From contig JALZWI010000069.1 in the NCBI GenBank assembly GCA_023299895.1, positions 1 to 13,392 on the forward strand: DNA of 13,392 nt, read 5' to 3'. Positions within the stretch are counted from its first letter, which is position 1. Each line of letters begins with the position of its first letter. Shown here in pieces: positions 7,104-13,392 of this stretch. The notes below the pieces were generated by a model. The model searched no databases and had not been told where the DNA came from. It saw nothing but the letters and a program-made list of their open reading frames with translations. The position numbers and the translations under genes were made by a program. This DNA comes from Arenicella sp. Lineage in GTDB: Bacteria > Pseudomonadota > Gammaproteobacteria > Arenicellales > Arenicellaceae.

Positions 7104-7721
7104 TTAGATATATTCGAAAACTTTCACAACTCTGGCTACGCCACGTACGGAGCGAGTCAATTCGGTTGCCTTGTCGGCCTCTTGTTGAGTGACGATGCCC
7201 ATGAGATAAACTGTACCCCGAGTAGTAATGACTTTTACGCGGTTTGAATCAAGTCCTGTGTTAATCAATAGGCGACTTTTAACTTTTGAAGATATCCAAG
7301 TATCATTGGTCCGTGATAATAATGCAGTTTTGCCAGTGACAGTGGTTTCATCGACTACTTGTCGCACACCTTGAATCGTATTCATGTAGGTGACGACTTC
7401 TTGTTTGATTGACTGGCTATCAATCTCACCAGTTAACAATAAAATGCCATTCCATGAGTCTGGCTTTACGTGCGCAACCGTGCGTACTTCTTTATTTGAT
7501 AGTAAATTATTTTTGGCATTTAGTTCAATGCTGCCGTCATCAACATATTCGCCAACAGTGCGCCTATCATGCAAGATGTCAACAGTTGCTATGGCGACGC
7601 CAGCGATGACAGCAGTAACGCAGCCAGATAGCGTTGTTATGACAAAAGCAGCGATCACTAATTTGCTGAATGCCGAGCGAATAGATTGAGTGGTTTGAGT
7701 GGTTTGAGTGTATTTTGTCAT
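7104..7721 (-). CDS. dolP: DolP-like outer-membrane lipoprotein with two BON domains
   Basis: DolP (YraP) is an outer-membrane lipoprotein of the division site that supports envelope integrity and BamA function. I chose ATG 7721, giving 205 residues; the frame could extend to a TTG at 7739. The signal sequence ends in a good lipobox LSGC (Cys34), followed by a short hydrophobic stretch (VTAVIAGVAIATVDI) as in E. coli. BON domain 1 spans about residues 53-125 (RRTVGEYVDDGSIE to QVVDETTV), and BON domain 2 spans about residues 137-205 (TWISSKVKSRLL to VARVVKVFEYI). The start of the signal peptide has a small TQT repeat encoded by a nine-base direct repeat. It follows diaA/gmhA by 30 bases, the E. 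coli yraO-yraP order. Confidence 0.9.
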   Translation of the reverse strand: MTKYTQTTQTTQSIRSAFSKLVIAAFVITTLSGCVTAVIAGVAIATVDILHDRRTVGEYVDDGSIELNAKNNLLSNKEVRTVAHVKPDSWNGILLLTGEIDSQSIKQEVVTYMNTIQGVRQVVDETTVTGKTALLSRTNDTWISSKVKSRLLINTGLDSNRVKVITTRGTVYLMGIVTQQEADKATELTRSVRGVARVVKVFEYI

Positions 7722-7751
7722 TGCGAGTATGTCTTTCAAAGTTTGGTTAAT

Positions 7752-8333
7752 TTAGTCAAGAATATAGCTATCAATTAGATCACATAGGCAATGAATAATC
7801 AGTCCATGAACTTCTTGGATTCTGGCTGTTACGTCACCCTTGACTATAATATTGGTATCATCTTGATTGAGTGCGCTGCTTAAGCGTCCTCCGCTTTTAC
7901 CATTGAGAGCGATACATCTAATCGATTTTTCATGTGCCGCTTGTACTGCTTTGATGATGTTTTCAGAGCCGCCAGAAGTGGTGATTACCATTAGTAAGTC
8001 GTTTTCTTGAGCTAGCGCCCGCACTTGTTTAGAAAAAACTTCAGAAAAATCATAATCGTTACCAATTGCCGTCAGGGTAGAAGCATCAGTTGTAAGTGTA
8101 ATACCAGGCAGTTCACGCCTCTCACGATGGTACCTGTTTAATAGTTCGGCTGAGAAGTGTTGGGCATCAGCAGCAGAGCCGCCATTACCGCAAATCATCA
8201 ATTTGCCACCGGCTTCAAAGCATTTGTAAATAGTTTGTGCAGTTTGTTCGATTTGCGTTTCAAGAAATTGATTTTCAAGAATGCTTTTAGCGCTGGCAGT
8301 AAAGTGTTGTTTAATTAAACTTGGTTCAGACAT
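7752..8333 (-). CDS. diaA: SIS-domain protein, DiaA / phosphoheptose isomerase (GmhA) family
   Basis: This 193-residue single SIS-domain protein sits where E. coli has diaA (between yraN and dolP). DiaA binds DnaA and promotes timely initiation of replication; its relative GmhA isomerises sedoheptulose 7-phosphate for heptose synthesis. The sequence keeps CGNGGSAADAQHF (48-60), LTTDASTLTAIGNDYDF and RIQEVH. Residues Glu63 and His176 fall where GmhA has its catalytic pair, and the TTDASTLTAIGNDY block is closer to GmhA than to E. coli DiaA. The usual SGNS sugar-phosphate loop reads SGGS (120-123). With rfaE2 two genes downstream, an isomerase role is plausible, so gmhA would be an equally fair symbol. 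The gene begins 23 bases after yraN. Confidence 0.88.
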   Translation of the reverse strand: MSEPSLIKQHFTASAKSILENQFLETQIEQTAQTIYKCFEAGGKLMICGNGGSAADAQHFSAELLNRYHRERRELPGITLTTDASTLTAIGNDYDFSEVFSKQVRALAQENDLLMVITTSGGSENIIKAVQAAHEKSIRCIALNGKSGGRLSSALNQDDTNIIVKGDVTARIQEVHGLIIHCLCDLIDSYILD

Positions 8334-8356
8334 GGCGTTTTATCGAGTAATGTTAT

Positions 8357-8710
8357 TTAAAAAGCGTTTTGAATCCAGTCAATCTCTGGTTTGTTCAGGT
8401 CGCCATTGACGCAAAGTATATCAAAACGACACGGTGTATTGGTTTTTTTGTGTTTTATTAAATAATGTTCGGCGCTATTACGAAGCTTATTTTGCTTACG
8501 TTTATCGACACTCTCCAGTGCACCACCATAATTACTGGACTTACGATGGCGAACTTCGATAAAAACTAAATAATCTTGGTGCTGCATAACAATATCAATC
8601 TCACCATAGCGGCAATGGTAATTTTTTTGATGCAGCTTTAATCCTTTCTTTCTAAGGAAGTTCTGCGCCAGTTTTTCGGCCCGATCGCCGAGCATCCCAG
8701 TTAGAGTCAT
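8357..8710 (-). CDS. yraN: YraN family protein (UPF0102), endonuclease-like fold
   Basis: I take the ATG at 8710 as start, giving 117 residues, the usual family size. The open frame reaches 8776, but upstream residues lie inside lpoA and lack family similarity; an ATG at 8695 is an alternative. Conserved blocks are GDRAEKLAQNFLRKKG at the start, GEIDIV (36-41), FIEVRHR (50-56) and RFDIL (95-99). The E-D-ExR pattern belongs to the PD-(D/E)XK nuclease-like fold; the biochemical role is not established. The start overlaps the end of lpoA by 59 bases, which suggests translational coupling. Confidence 0.9.
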   Translation of the reverse strand: MTLTGMLGDRAEKLAQNFLRKKGLKLHQKNYHCRYGEIDIVMQHQDYLVFIEVRHRKSSNYGGALESVDKRKQNKLRNSAEHYLIKHKKTNTPCRFDILCVNGDLNKPEIDWIQNAF

Positions 8711-10766
8711 CGTAACTATTGCTTCCTGTTTCAGTCGATTGGCTTGAATTGACAGGCAATTGGTTAATGCCCTCAAGATTTGGTAATGGAGTGGTGCCTT
8801 GCGCTAAACCGTTTTCAAATTGTGCCCAAATTGGTTGATAAATAATATCGCCTGACCTTTCAAAATGTAGAGAGCCCATATTACCTGAAATTGCTAATTC
8901 AGGATTAGTGCGCATGGTTTGGTAGTTGGAGGCTATTAGGTAGGCATCACTACCCATAGCAAATAACATATTAAGTTGGCCCGCATAGGGCGCTATATCA
9001 ATAGATCGTAGAATCCAAGGCATGACTGGGAATAGCGTTTCCTCCAAATCTAGATTGTTGGCTTGATCTTGAATGCCGTTAAAGATAGATGAAGTAGAAT
9101 AGACCGGCACAGTTTTGCCGCTGAAAAAATCAATTTGGGGGCGAACGATACGGCCAGCATCGTTGTCAGCAATCATAAAGATAAAATCGACATCGGAGCG
9201 ACGATATGCAGAAAACTCCGGTTTGAAGCCTAAGACGTTACTGATTTTTGTATACCTTGATTGGCTTTGATTGATGTCGAATAGTTGTTTTAGTTCAACA
9301 CTGTGGTCATATTGTGTTGGTGAATAAAAGATTGTTTTACTTATGTTGCCACCTTGGTTTAACCAATGTTGTTGGAACGCCTGGCTTGTGCGTTGGCCAG
9401 TTTCAGTATTGGGCACAAGCATGGCGGCTGTTACATGGCCTTGCCTTTGTGCGTAGTTGGCCACTTCAATTCCGTCTGCTTCAGGGCTCATCGTGAGCCT
9501 AGAAAATGTATTATAAGGCTGATTACTTAAGTTGATATCACCGCCTAACAAAATGGTCGGCACTCGACTATAGGGCTGTGTGGCCGCGGAGGAGTACAAT
9601 TGGTTAGCGTAATCCTTACCAATTGGACCAAGAACTAAATCATAGCCCATTTGGCTAATTGATGAATAATATTGACTGATTTGATTTGGGCTGTCACCTA
9701 CATCATAAAAATCAATACTTGGCTTGTAAGGCGAGAGATTGGCATCATGTAGATATTCAATGCCATCCATAACTGCAAGTGCGGCTTTGCTGAAACGGGA
9801 TGTAAGTGGTAATAACACCGCAATTTTTTGTGGTGAGCTTGCGCTCCAATTATTACCAATGGTTTGTTTTTGTTGATTAATCGTCGTATCACGCCATTGA
9901 TCAAATTGTGTTGGAGTCGGTGTTTGTACTGCAAATTGGCCATCGAGACTTTGCTCTAATCGGTTGCGTACAGTCACATTGGTGGTTTGTTTGATGATTG
10001 ATTGGCGTACTTCAGTGCTTAAGCTATTGATTACCTGCCAAGTGTAGCGTGATGTTTCAGCTCGAGTATTTCCGACTAGCAAAGACTCGCGTTGTATCAA
10101 AGCGGAAATGGCTGAATCGTAATCATTAAGTTGTTGATAGCAAAAAGAGCTCAATAGCAGGGCATCGACTTTTTGTGTTTGATTTTCTATCGCTGCGTTC
10201 TCAAAGCTATTATTTGGTTGCTCAAAACTGTTTCCTCGTTCAAGGCTGTTTTCTTGCTCAAGGCTGCTATCAAGCAATGGCGTACCTCTATTTATTAAAC
10301 TAGCAAGTCGTTGCAATGCGCTGTCAAACTGCCCTCTAGAATAATCCACATAGGCTTTAATAATGGAATAACGATTAAGTTGTATTGAGGCTAAATTATT
10401 AACAACTATGCTATCAGCAGCTTGTTCAGCCTGAACATAATCACCCGCTTGAATATAATATTCTGCCGCGCTCAACGTAGCATCGGTTTGAGCAATTAGT
10501 GTCGATTGATTATTTGCAAGCTGTTCATAATATTCAGCCCGCTCGACATTGATTTTATTTTCGTCAATATAAGGTGTTGCAGTATCCTTAGAGTTGAGCC
10601 GATCCGGGGCGCTTGCTTGAGGGGGGTCGTCAAGCACGATATCGCGGACTTCTATTGGTGATTGCTGGAGTAGAGGACTACTCGTACAGTGACTGAGAAG
10701 TAGGCTGGTAAAAACCACAGCCGTGACGCGAATTGTTTTATTGATTAAAGATAAATAAAGATGCAT
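8652..10766 (-). CDS. lpoA: LpoA, outer-membrane lipoprotein activator of PBP1A
   Basis: LpoA reaches from the outer membrane through the peptidoglycan to stimulate the transpeptidase of PBP1A. The chosen ATG at 10766 gives 704 residues, slightly longer than E. coli LpoA; the frame upstream to 10991 lies antisense to rsmI and is not coding. A hydrophobic signal precedes LLLSHC, with candidate lipid-bearing Cys27; His at the -1 position is atypical for a lipobox. Residues about 80-310 form a TPR-like helical region. From QKIAVLLPLTSRFSKAA (about 310) onward there is a periplasmic-binding-protein-like domain with VLGPIGKDYANQL, MLVPNTETGQR, MGSDAYLIASNYQ and the terminal NMGSLHFERSGDI block. 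Residues 168-190 carry a hexapeptide repeat inside the TPR part. The gene heads a leftward operon with yraN, diaA/gmhA, dolP and rfaE2. Confidence 0.92.
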   Translation of the reverse strand: MHLYLSLINKTIRVTAVVFTSLLLSHCTSSPLLQQSPIEVRDIVLDDPPQASAPDRLNSKDTATPYIDENKINVERAEYYEQLANNQSTLIAQTDATLSAAEYYIQAGDYVQAEQAADSIVVNNLASIQLNRYSIIKAYVDYSRGQFDSALQRLASLINRGTPLLDSSLEQENSLERGNSFEQPNNSFENAAIENQTQKVDALLLSSFCYQQLNDYDSAISALIQRESLLVGNTRAETSRYTWQVINSLSTEVRQSIIKQTTNVTVRNRLEQSLDGQFAVQTPTPTQFDQWRDTTINQQKQTIGNNWSASSPQKIAVLLPLTSRFSKAALAVMDGIEYLHDANLSPYKPSIDFYDVGDSPNQISQYYSSISQMGYDLVLGPIGKDYANQLYSSAATQPYSRVPTILLGGDINLSNQPYNTFSRLTMSPEADGIEVANYAQRQGHVTAAMLVPNTETGQRTSQAFQQHWLNQGGNISKTIFYSPTQYDHSVELKQLFDINQSQSRYTKISNVLGFKPEFSAYRRSDVDFIFMIADNDAGRIVRPQIDFFSGKTVPVYSTSSIFNGIQDQANNLDLEETLFPVMPWILRSIDIAPYAGQLNMLFAMGSDAYLIASNYQTMRTNPELAISGNMGSLHFERSGDIIYQPIWAQFENGLAQGTTPLPNLEGINQLPVNSSQSTETGSNSYDDSNWDARRSGRKTGAELP
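10197..10265 (-). repeat. 18-base imperfect tandem repeat inside lpoA (S-[LF]-E hexapeptides)
   Basis: About four copies of an 18-base unit encode SLEQEN, SLERGN, SFEQPN(N) and a partial SFEN at LpoA residues 168-190. The first three units are close at the nucleotide level, each carrying a variant of TTCAAGGCTGTT or CTCAAGGCTGCT on the plus strand. The repeat is in frame and interrupts the TPR-like region with a hydrophilic insert. Confidence 0.7.
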
Positions 10767-10814
10767 TTTTACAGTAATATGATTATTCTCAAAAAGCCTA
10801 GTTAAGCGAATATT

Positions 10815-10843
10815 ATTATATCCTGAGTATACCCGATTGAGCA
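10815..10843 (-). promoter_or_regulatory. Candidate sigma70-type promoter for the lpoA operon
   Basis: On the minus strand a perfect TATAAT (10820-10815) is preceded, with a 17-base spacer, by TGCTCA (10843-10838), a half match to TTGACA. It lies about 50 bases before the lpoA ATG in the 70-base gap to rsmI, and its -35 part overlaps the first codons of rsmI. Confidence 0.4.
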
Positions 10844-11724
10844 CTAGAACAACTAACAACCCAGCCCCGAATGATAGCGCTAAACTAGGCAGTCTGTTTA
10901 TAGTAGCCACGCCCATCGGTAACTTGGATGATTTTTCGTTACGCGCGAAAAAAATACTGACCGATGTTTCAATTATTCTTGCTGAAGACACTCGCCATAG
11001 TAAGCGACTTACTAATCACTTTGGAATTACCACTCGATTAAAGTCTTGCCATGAACATAATGAAGCAGAGCAGGTAGGTTGGGTAATAGAGCAGCTTGAG
11101 AAAGGCGATGATATTGCCCTGATTAGCGATGCGGGCACACCATTAATTAGCGATCCTGGCTTTGTCTTAGTGCGAGCGTTACGCCAGCGAGGCTATTGCG
11201 TACTAACGGTGCCGGGTCCAAGCTCTATTATTGCAGCCTTATCGGTGGCAGGCTTACCGACAGATCGTTTTGTGTTTGATGGTTTTTTGCCAGCAAAAGG
11301 TGCGGCTAGATCTAAACAATTAAATAACTATCTGGCAGAGCCGAGAACAGTTGTTCTGCTGGAGTCATCACATCGAATTCAAACCTGTATAGAAAATTGC
11401 GTTGAAGTTCTAGGAAGTGATCGACGTATTGTCATAGCGAGAGAGCTAACCAAGAAATTTGAGACTGTATTGGACGGGTCTACTGCCGATATAGCTGAGC
11501 TACTACAAAACGATCCTGATCAAAGCCGGGGCGAGTTTGTGTTGATGTTAGCCGGTGTAGAGCAGATTGAACAAAGTGACGCTGAAGTGCTAAAGTTATT
11601 GGCAATCTTGGAAAAAGAGCTACCGTTAAAAAAAGCGGCCAATGTGGCCGCACAAATTACCGGTCGACGAAAAAATGAAATATACCAAATGGCACTGTCA
11701 GCAAAGAGTTCCAATGAAAAGTAA
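10837..11724 (+). CDS. rsmI: 16S rRNA 2'-O-ribose C1402 methyltransferase RsmI
   Basis: RsmI uses S-adenosylmethionine to methylate the ribose of C1402 in the decoding centre of 16S rRNA. The 295-residue product shows the whole family signature: GSLFIVATPIGNLDDFSLRA, LAEDTRHSKRL, CHEHNE, LISDAGTPLISDPG, VPGPSSIIAALSVAGLPTD, FLPAKGAARSK, and ESSHRI, with REL.KKFET further on. The family usually starts only a few residues before the G.L.IVATPIGN block. TTG 10837 leaves 18 residues before it and is the best start I can find, without a clear ribosome site. The gene is divergent from lpoA, as in E. coli (yraL/yraM), and its last 11 bases overlap dacB. Confidence 0.95.
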   Translation: MSTRTTNNPAPNDSAKLGSLFIVATPIGNLDDFSLRAKKILTDVSIILAEDTRHSKRLTNHFGITTRLKSCHEHNEAEQVGWVIEQLEKGDDIALISDAGTPLISDPGFVLVRALRQRGYCVLTVPGPSSIIAALSVAGLPTDRFVFDGFLPAKGAARSKQLNNYLAEPRTVVLLESSHRIQTCIENCVEVLGSDRRIVIARELTKKFETVLDGSTADIAELLQNDPDQSRGEFVLMLAGVEQIEQSDAEVLKLLAILEKELPLKKAANVAAQITGRRKNEIYQMALSAKSSNEK

Positions 11725-12934
11725 CATGCGTTTTTTATTGTTGATCTGCTTGCAGCTTGTGACTTCTTCGTTGCTGGCTGATTCAGGTCAACTATTTTCG
11801 AAACAAGATTTTAGTGAGCAAGACGCGGTTTTAGTTACTGATCAAGAGGGGTTAGTCTTATATCAATGGCAAGCTGATCAACTATTGGTTCCCGCATCTC
11901 TAACAAAATTACTGACAAGTTATTTAGCCATCGACAAATGGGGCTTGTCACATCGTTTTTATACCGAGTTTTATCAAAAAGACACGCAGCTATGGGTTAA
12001 AGGATATGGTGACCCTTATTTAGTTTCAGAAGAAATTGACAAAATTGTAACTCAGCTTAGTAGAAATGGCGTAAGTGATATTCAATCAATTCACATTGAT
12101 TCAAGTTACTTTGAAGTGGTGCCAGTGCCGGGACGTTCATCAGCAGCCGATCCATATAATGCACCTTTGTCGGCAGTTGCGGCTAATTTTAATACTGTAT
12201 TTTTACAAGAGGTGGATAATCGACTTATCAGCGCCGAGCCGCAAACACCATTAACTGAGACTGCTCAAAAACTAGTGAACGCCAATAAAGGTTTGGTGAG
12301 CAACGATAAAAAAACTCGCGTGAATCTGGTGAATGCGAATAATGCGCAAACGAACTTTGCTGAACTTTTAGCTATTAAACTCAGTGTTCCAATGCCATTA
12401 ATCGAAATAAATCAACATTTACCTTCACGGGCGAAGTTAGTTTACCGACACGATAACAGCTTCACTCTGAGGGATGTCGTAACGGCTGCGATGAAGTATT
12501 CTAATAACTTTATCAGTAACCAAATTTTTTTGAAATTGGCAGAAACTTCCTTCACTGATAAGTTAAGTTTTGATCTGGCACAATCTTATATTGATGGTGT
12601 TTTACAAGATAAATTCTCTTGGCAAAATGCCAAGGTGTTAGAAGGCGCGGGTCTGTCGCGTAGTAATAAGTTAAGTGCAAATCAAATTAATGAGATATTG
12701 ATTTTACTGCAGCCTTATCAAGATATTTTTAAAGAAATAATGACTACAGTTGACGCGGATGTATATGCCAAAACGGGTACATTGAATGGCGTTAGTAACT
12801 ACGCAGGTTACATCAATTTTTCGCAACAACGATATCGCTTTGTGTTTATGTTTAATCGATCAACGCCATATGGTTATCGAGATCGTGTTTTGCAATCTCT
12901 CGTACAACAATTATCGACACTGGAAAAATCATAA
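11714..12934 (+). CDS. dacB: D-alanyl-D-alanine carboxypeptidase/endopeptidase PBP4 (peptidase S13)
   Basis: PBP4 cleaves D-Ala-D-Ala and D-Ala-mDAP cross-links in periplasmic peptidoglycan. I chose ATG 11714, preceded by AAAGAG, because it gives a proper signal peptide (basic start, hydrophobic core, probable cleavage after SSLLA) and 406 residues; the frame upstream is simply rsmI in another phase. The active-site motifs are PASLTK (nucleophile Ser62, Lys65), SNN (263-265) and KTG (353-355, in YAKTGTLNGVSNYAGY). The region between Ser62 and SNN, with VKGYGDPYL and the AADPYNAPLSA block, is typical of the S13 insert domains but is shorter than in E. coli DacB (477 residues). It overlaps rsmI by 11 bases and its stop abuts the next gene's start, so the three are probably one operon. 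Confidence 0.92.
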   Translation: MKSNMRFLLLICLQLVTSSLLADSGQLFSKQDFSEQDAVLVTDQEGLVLYQWQADQLLVPASLTKLLTSYLAIDKWGLSHRFYTEFYQKDTQLWVKGYGDPYLVSEEIDKIVTQLSRNGVSDIQSIHIDSSYFEVVPVPGRSSAADPYNAPLSAVAANFNTVFLQEVDNRLISAEPQTPLTETAQKLVNANKGLVSNDKKTRVNLVNANNAQTNFAELLAIKLSVPMPLIEINQHLPSRAKLVYRHDNSFTLRDVVTAAMKYSNNFISNQIFLKLAETSFTDKLSFDLAQSYIDGVLQDKFSWQNAKVLEGAGLSRSNKLSANQINEILILLQPYQDIFKEIMTTVDADVYAKTGTLNGVSNYAGYINFSQQRYRFVFMFNRSTPYGYRDRVLQSLVQQLSTLEKS

Positions 12935-13392
12935 ATGCGCGGGTCGGGTCGGGGTAGTCAACACTCTATTGATTTAGATCAAGTTAATTGGAATAGTTTA
13001 AAAGAACTGATTCCTTATTTGCTTGCTTATAAAGGCCGATTAATTTTCGCCTTGTTGTGTTTAATTGGTGCCAAAGTTGCGAGCGTTGGTTTGCCGTTTA
13101 TTCTTAAGCGCGTTGTAGATCAGCTAAATTCGCCAACGACAGATATGCTGGTGGTTGTGCCAGTGGCACTGCTACTTGCCTATGGATTGGTGCGCTTCTC
13201 AAATGTTCTTTTTGGTGAGCTAAGAGATACTATTTTTGGTCGAGTCACTGAGGGGGCAATGCGCCGCGTTGGTCACTCTGTTTTTCAGCACTTACATGAC
13301 CTTGATCAGGCTTACCACCTAAATCGCCGTACTGGCGGGATTTCGCGTGACATAGAGCGTGGCGTTAATGGCATTAGTTTTTTGATGCGTTT
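12935..13392 (+). CDS. Atm1/ABCB7-type ABC exporter, N-terminal part (cut by the right edge)
   Basis: The start codon directly follows the dacB stop (TAAATG). The first 152 residues are visible: a polar N-terminus, then two hydrophobic helices (about residues 38-60 and 75-97) of an ABC exporter membrane domain. Segments such as ALLCLIGAKVASVGLPFILKRV, LRDTIFGRVTEGAMRRVG and HLNRRTGGISRDIERGVNGISFLMRF are characteristic of the Atm1 group, which exports glutathione-related or Fe-S-linked compounds and can confer heavy-metal tolerance. The nucleotide-binding domain lies outside the window, so the subfamily call rests on the N-terminal segment only. Confidence 0.8.
   Translation, partial: MRGSGRGSQHSIDLDQVNWNSLKELIPYLLAYKGRLIFALLCLIGAKVASVGLPFILKRVVDQLNSPTTDMLVVVPVALLLAYGLVRFSNVLFGELRDTIFGRVTEGAMRRVGHSVFQHLHDLDQAYHLNRRTGGISRDIERGVNGISFLMR

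Noticed and set aside
7390..7689. Plus-strand open frame opposite dolP
   Set aside because: It is fully antisense to a well-recognised BON-domain gene, has no ribosome site and no recognisable protein features.
7687..7710. Nine-base direct repeat in the dolP signal region as a regulatory element
   Set aside because: It is explained by the TQT repeats of the coding sequence and has only two to three copies.
8711..8776. N-terminal extension of yraN
   Set aside because: It lies within the 3' end of lpoA and has no YraN-like residues; the family block begins near GDRAEKLA.
10767..10991. N-terminal extension of the lpoA frame on the minus strand
   Set aside because: It runs antisense through the start of rsmI, puts a second hydrophobic stretch before the lipoprotein signal, and has no family similarity; ATG 10766 gives a proper signal sequence.
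11642..11713. N-terminal extension of the dacB frame
   Set aside because: These codons are rsmI in another phase, and the signal peptide begins at ATG 11714.

Overview
The window reads as one stretch of a marine-type gammaproteobacterial chromosome: AT-rich, tightly packed, with no RNA genes, CRISPR arrays, integrases or insertion sequences that I can see. The strongest lineage signal is the block at 7104-11724. It repeats the E. coli yraL-yraM-yraN-yraO-yraP order: rsmI, then divergent lpoA, yraN, diaA/gmhA and dolP. The genus cannot be fixed from the sequence.

Left part (1-3468). The 3' part of rluD runs in from the left edge, loses its usual C-terminal tail, and passes straight into an ORF that is visibly a hybrid. 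About 365 bases encode the second membrane helix and Walker A region of an FtsH protease that is not of gammaproteobacterial type. At the Walker A codons this joins, in frame, the C-terminal two thirds of a YifB/ComM Mg-chelatase-like ATPase. The FtsH piece uses different codons (no TTA leucines) from both flanks, so it is either a real recombination product or a metagenome assembly chimera. Next comes a secreted DUF6152-like protein, then about 400 bases without an intact gene. That gap carries what looks like a decayed alpha/beta-hydrolase (esterase) remnant.

Middle part (3469-6539). Two minus-strand genes, a HAD-IB phosphatase and the peroxiredoxin Bcp, diverge from rppH. Three bases after rppH comes a small, single-domain, secreted penicillin-binding transpeptidase. 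The HAD-IB/rppH pairing recalls Pseudomonas, but here the PBP takes the place of ptsP.

Right part (6572-13392). A leftward operon runs lpoA > yraN > diaA/gmhA > dolP > rfaE2. It combines peptidoglycan-synthase activation, outer-membrane maintenance and steps of ADP-heptose synthesis. Divergent from lpoA across 70 bases, rsmI overlaps dacB (PBP4), and the dacB stop abuts the start of an Atm1-type ABC exporter that runs off the right edge.

Overall theme: cell-envelope genes (LpoA, PBP4, the small PBP, DolP, heptose enzymes) mixed with RNA-modification and RNA-decay genes (RluD, RsmI, RppH). No new defence or mobile system is evident. The most notable features are the FtsH/YifB hybrid, the rppH-linked PBP and the decayed esterase.
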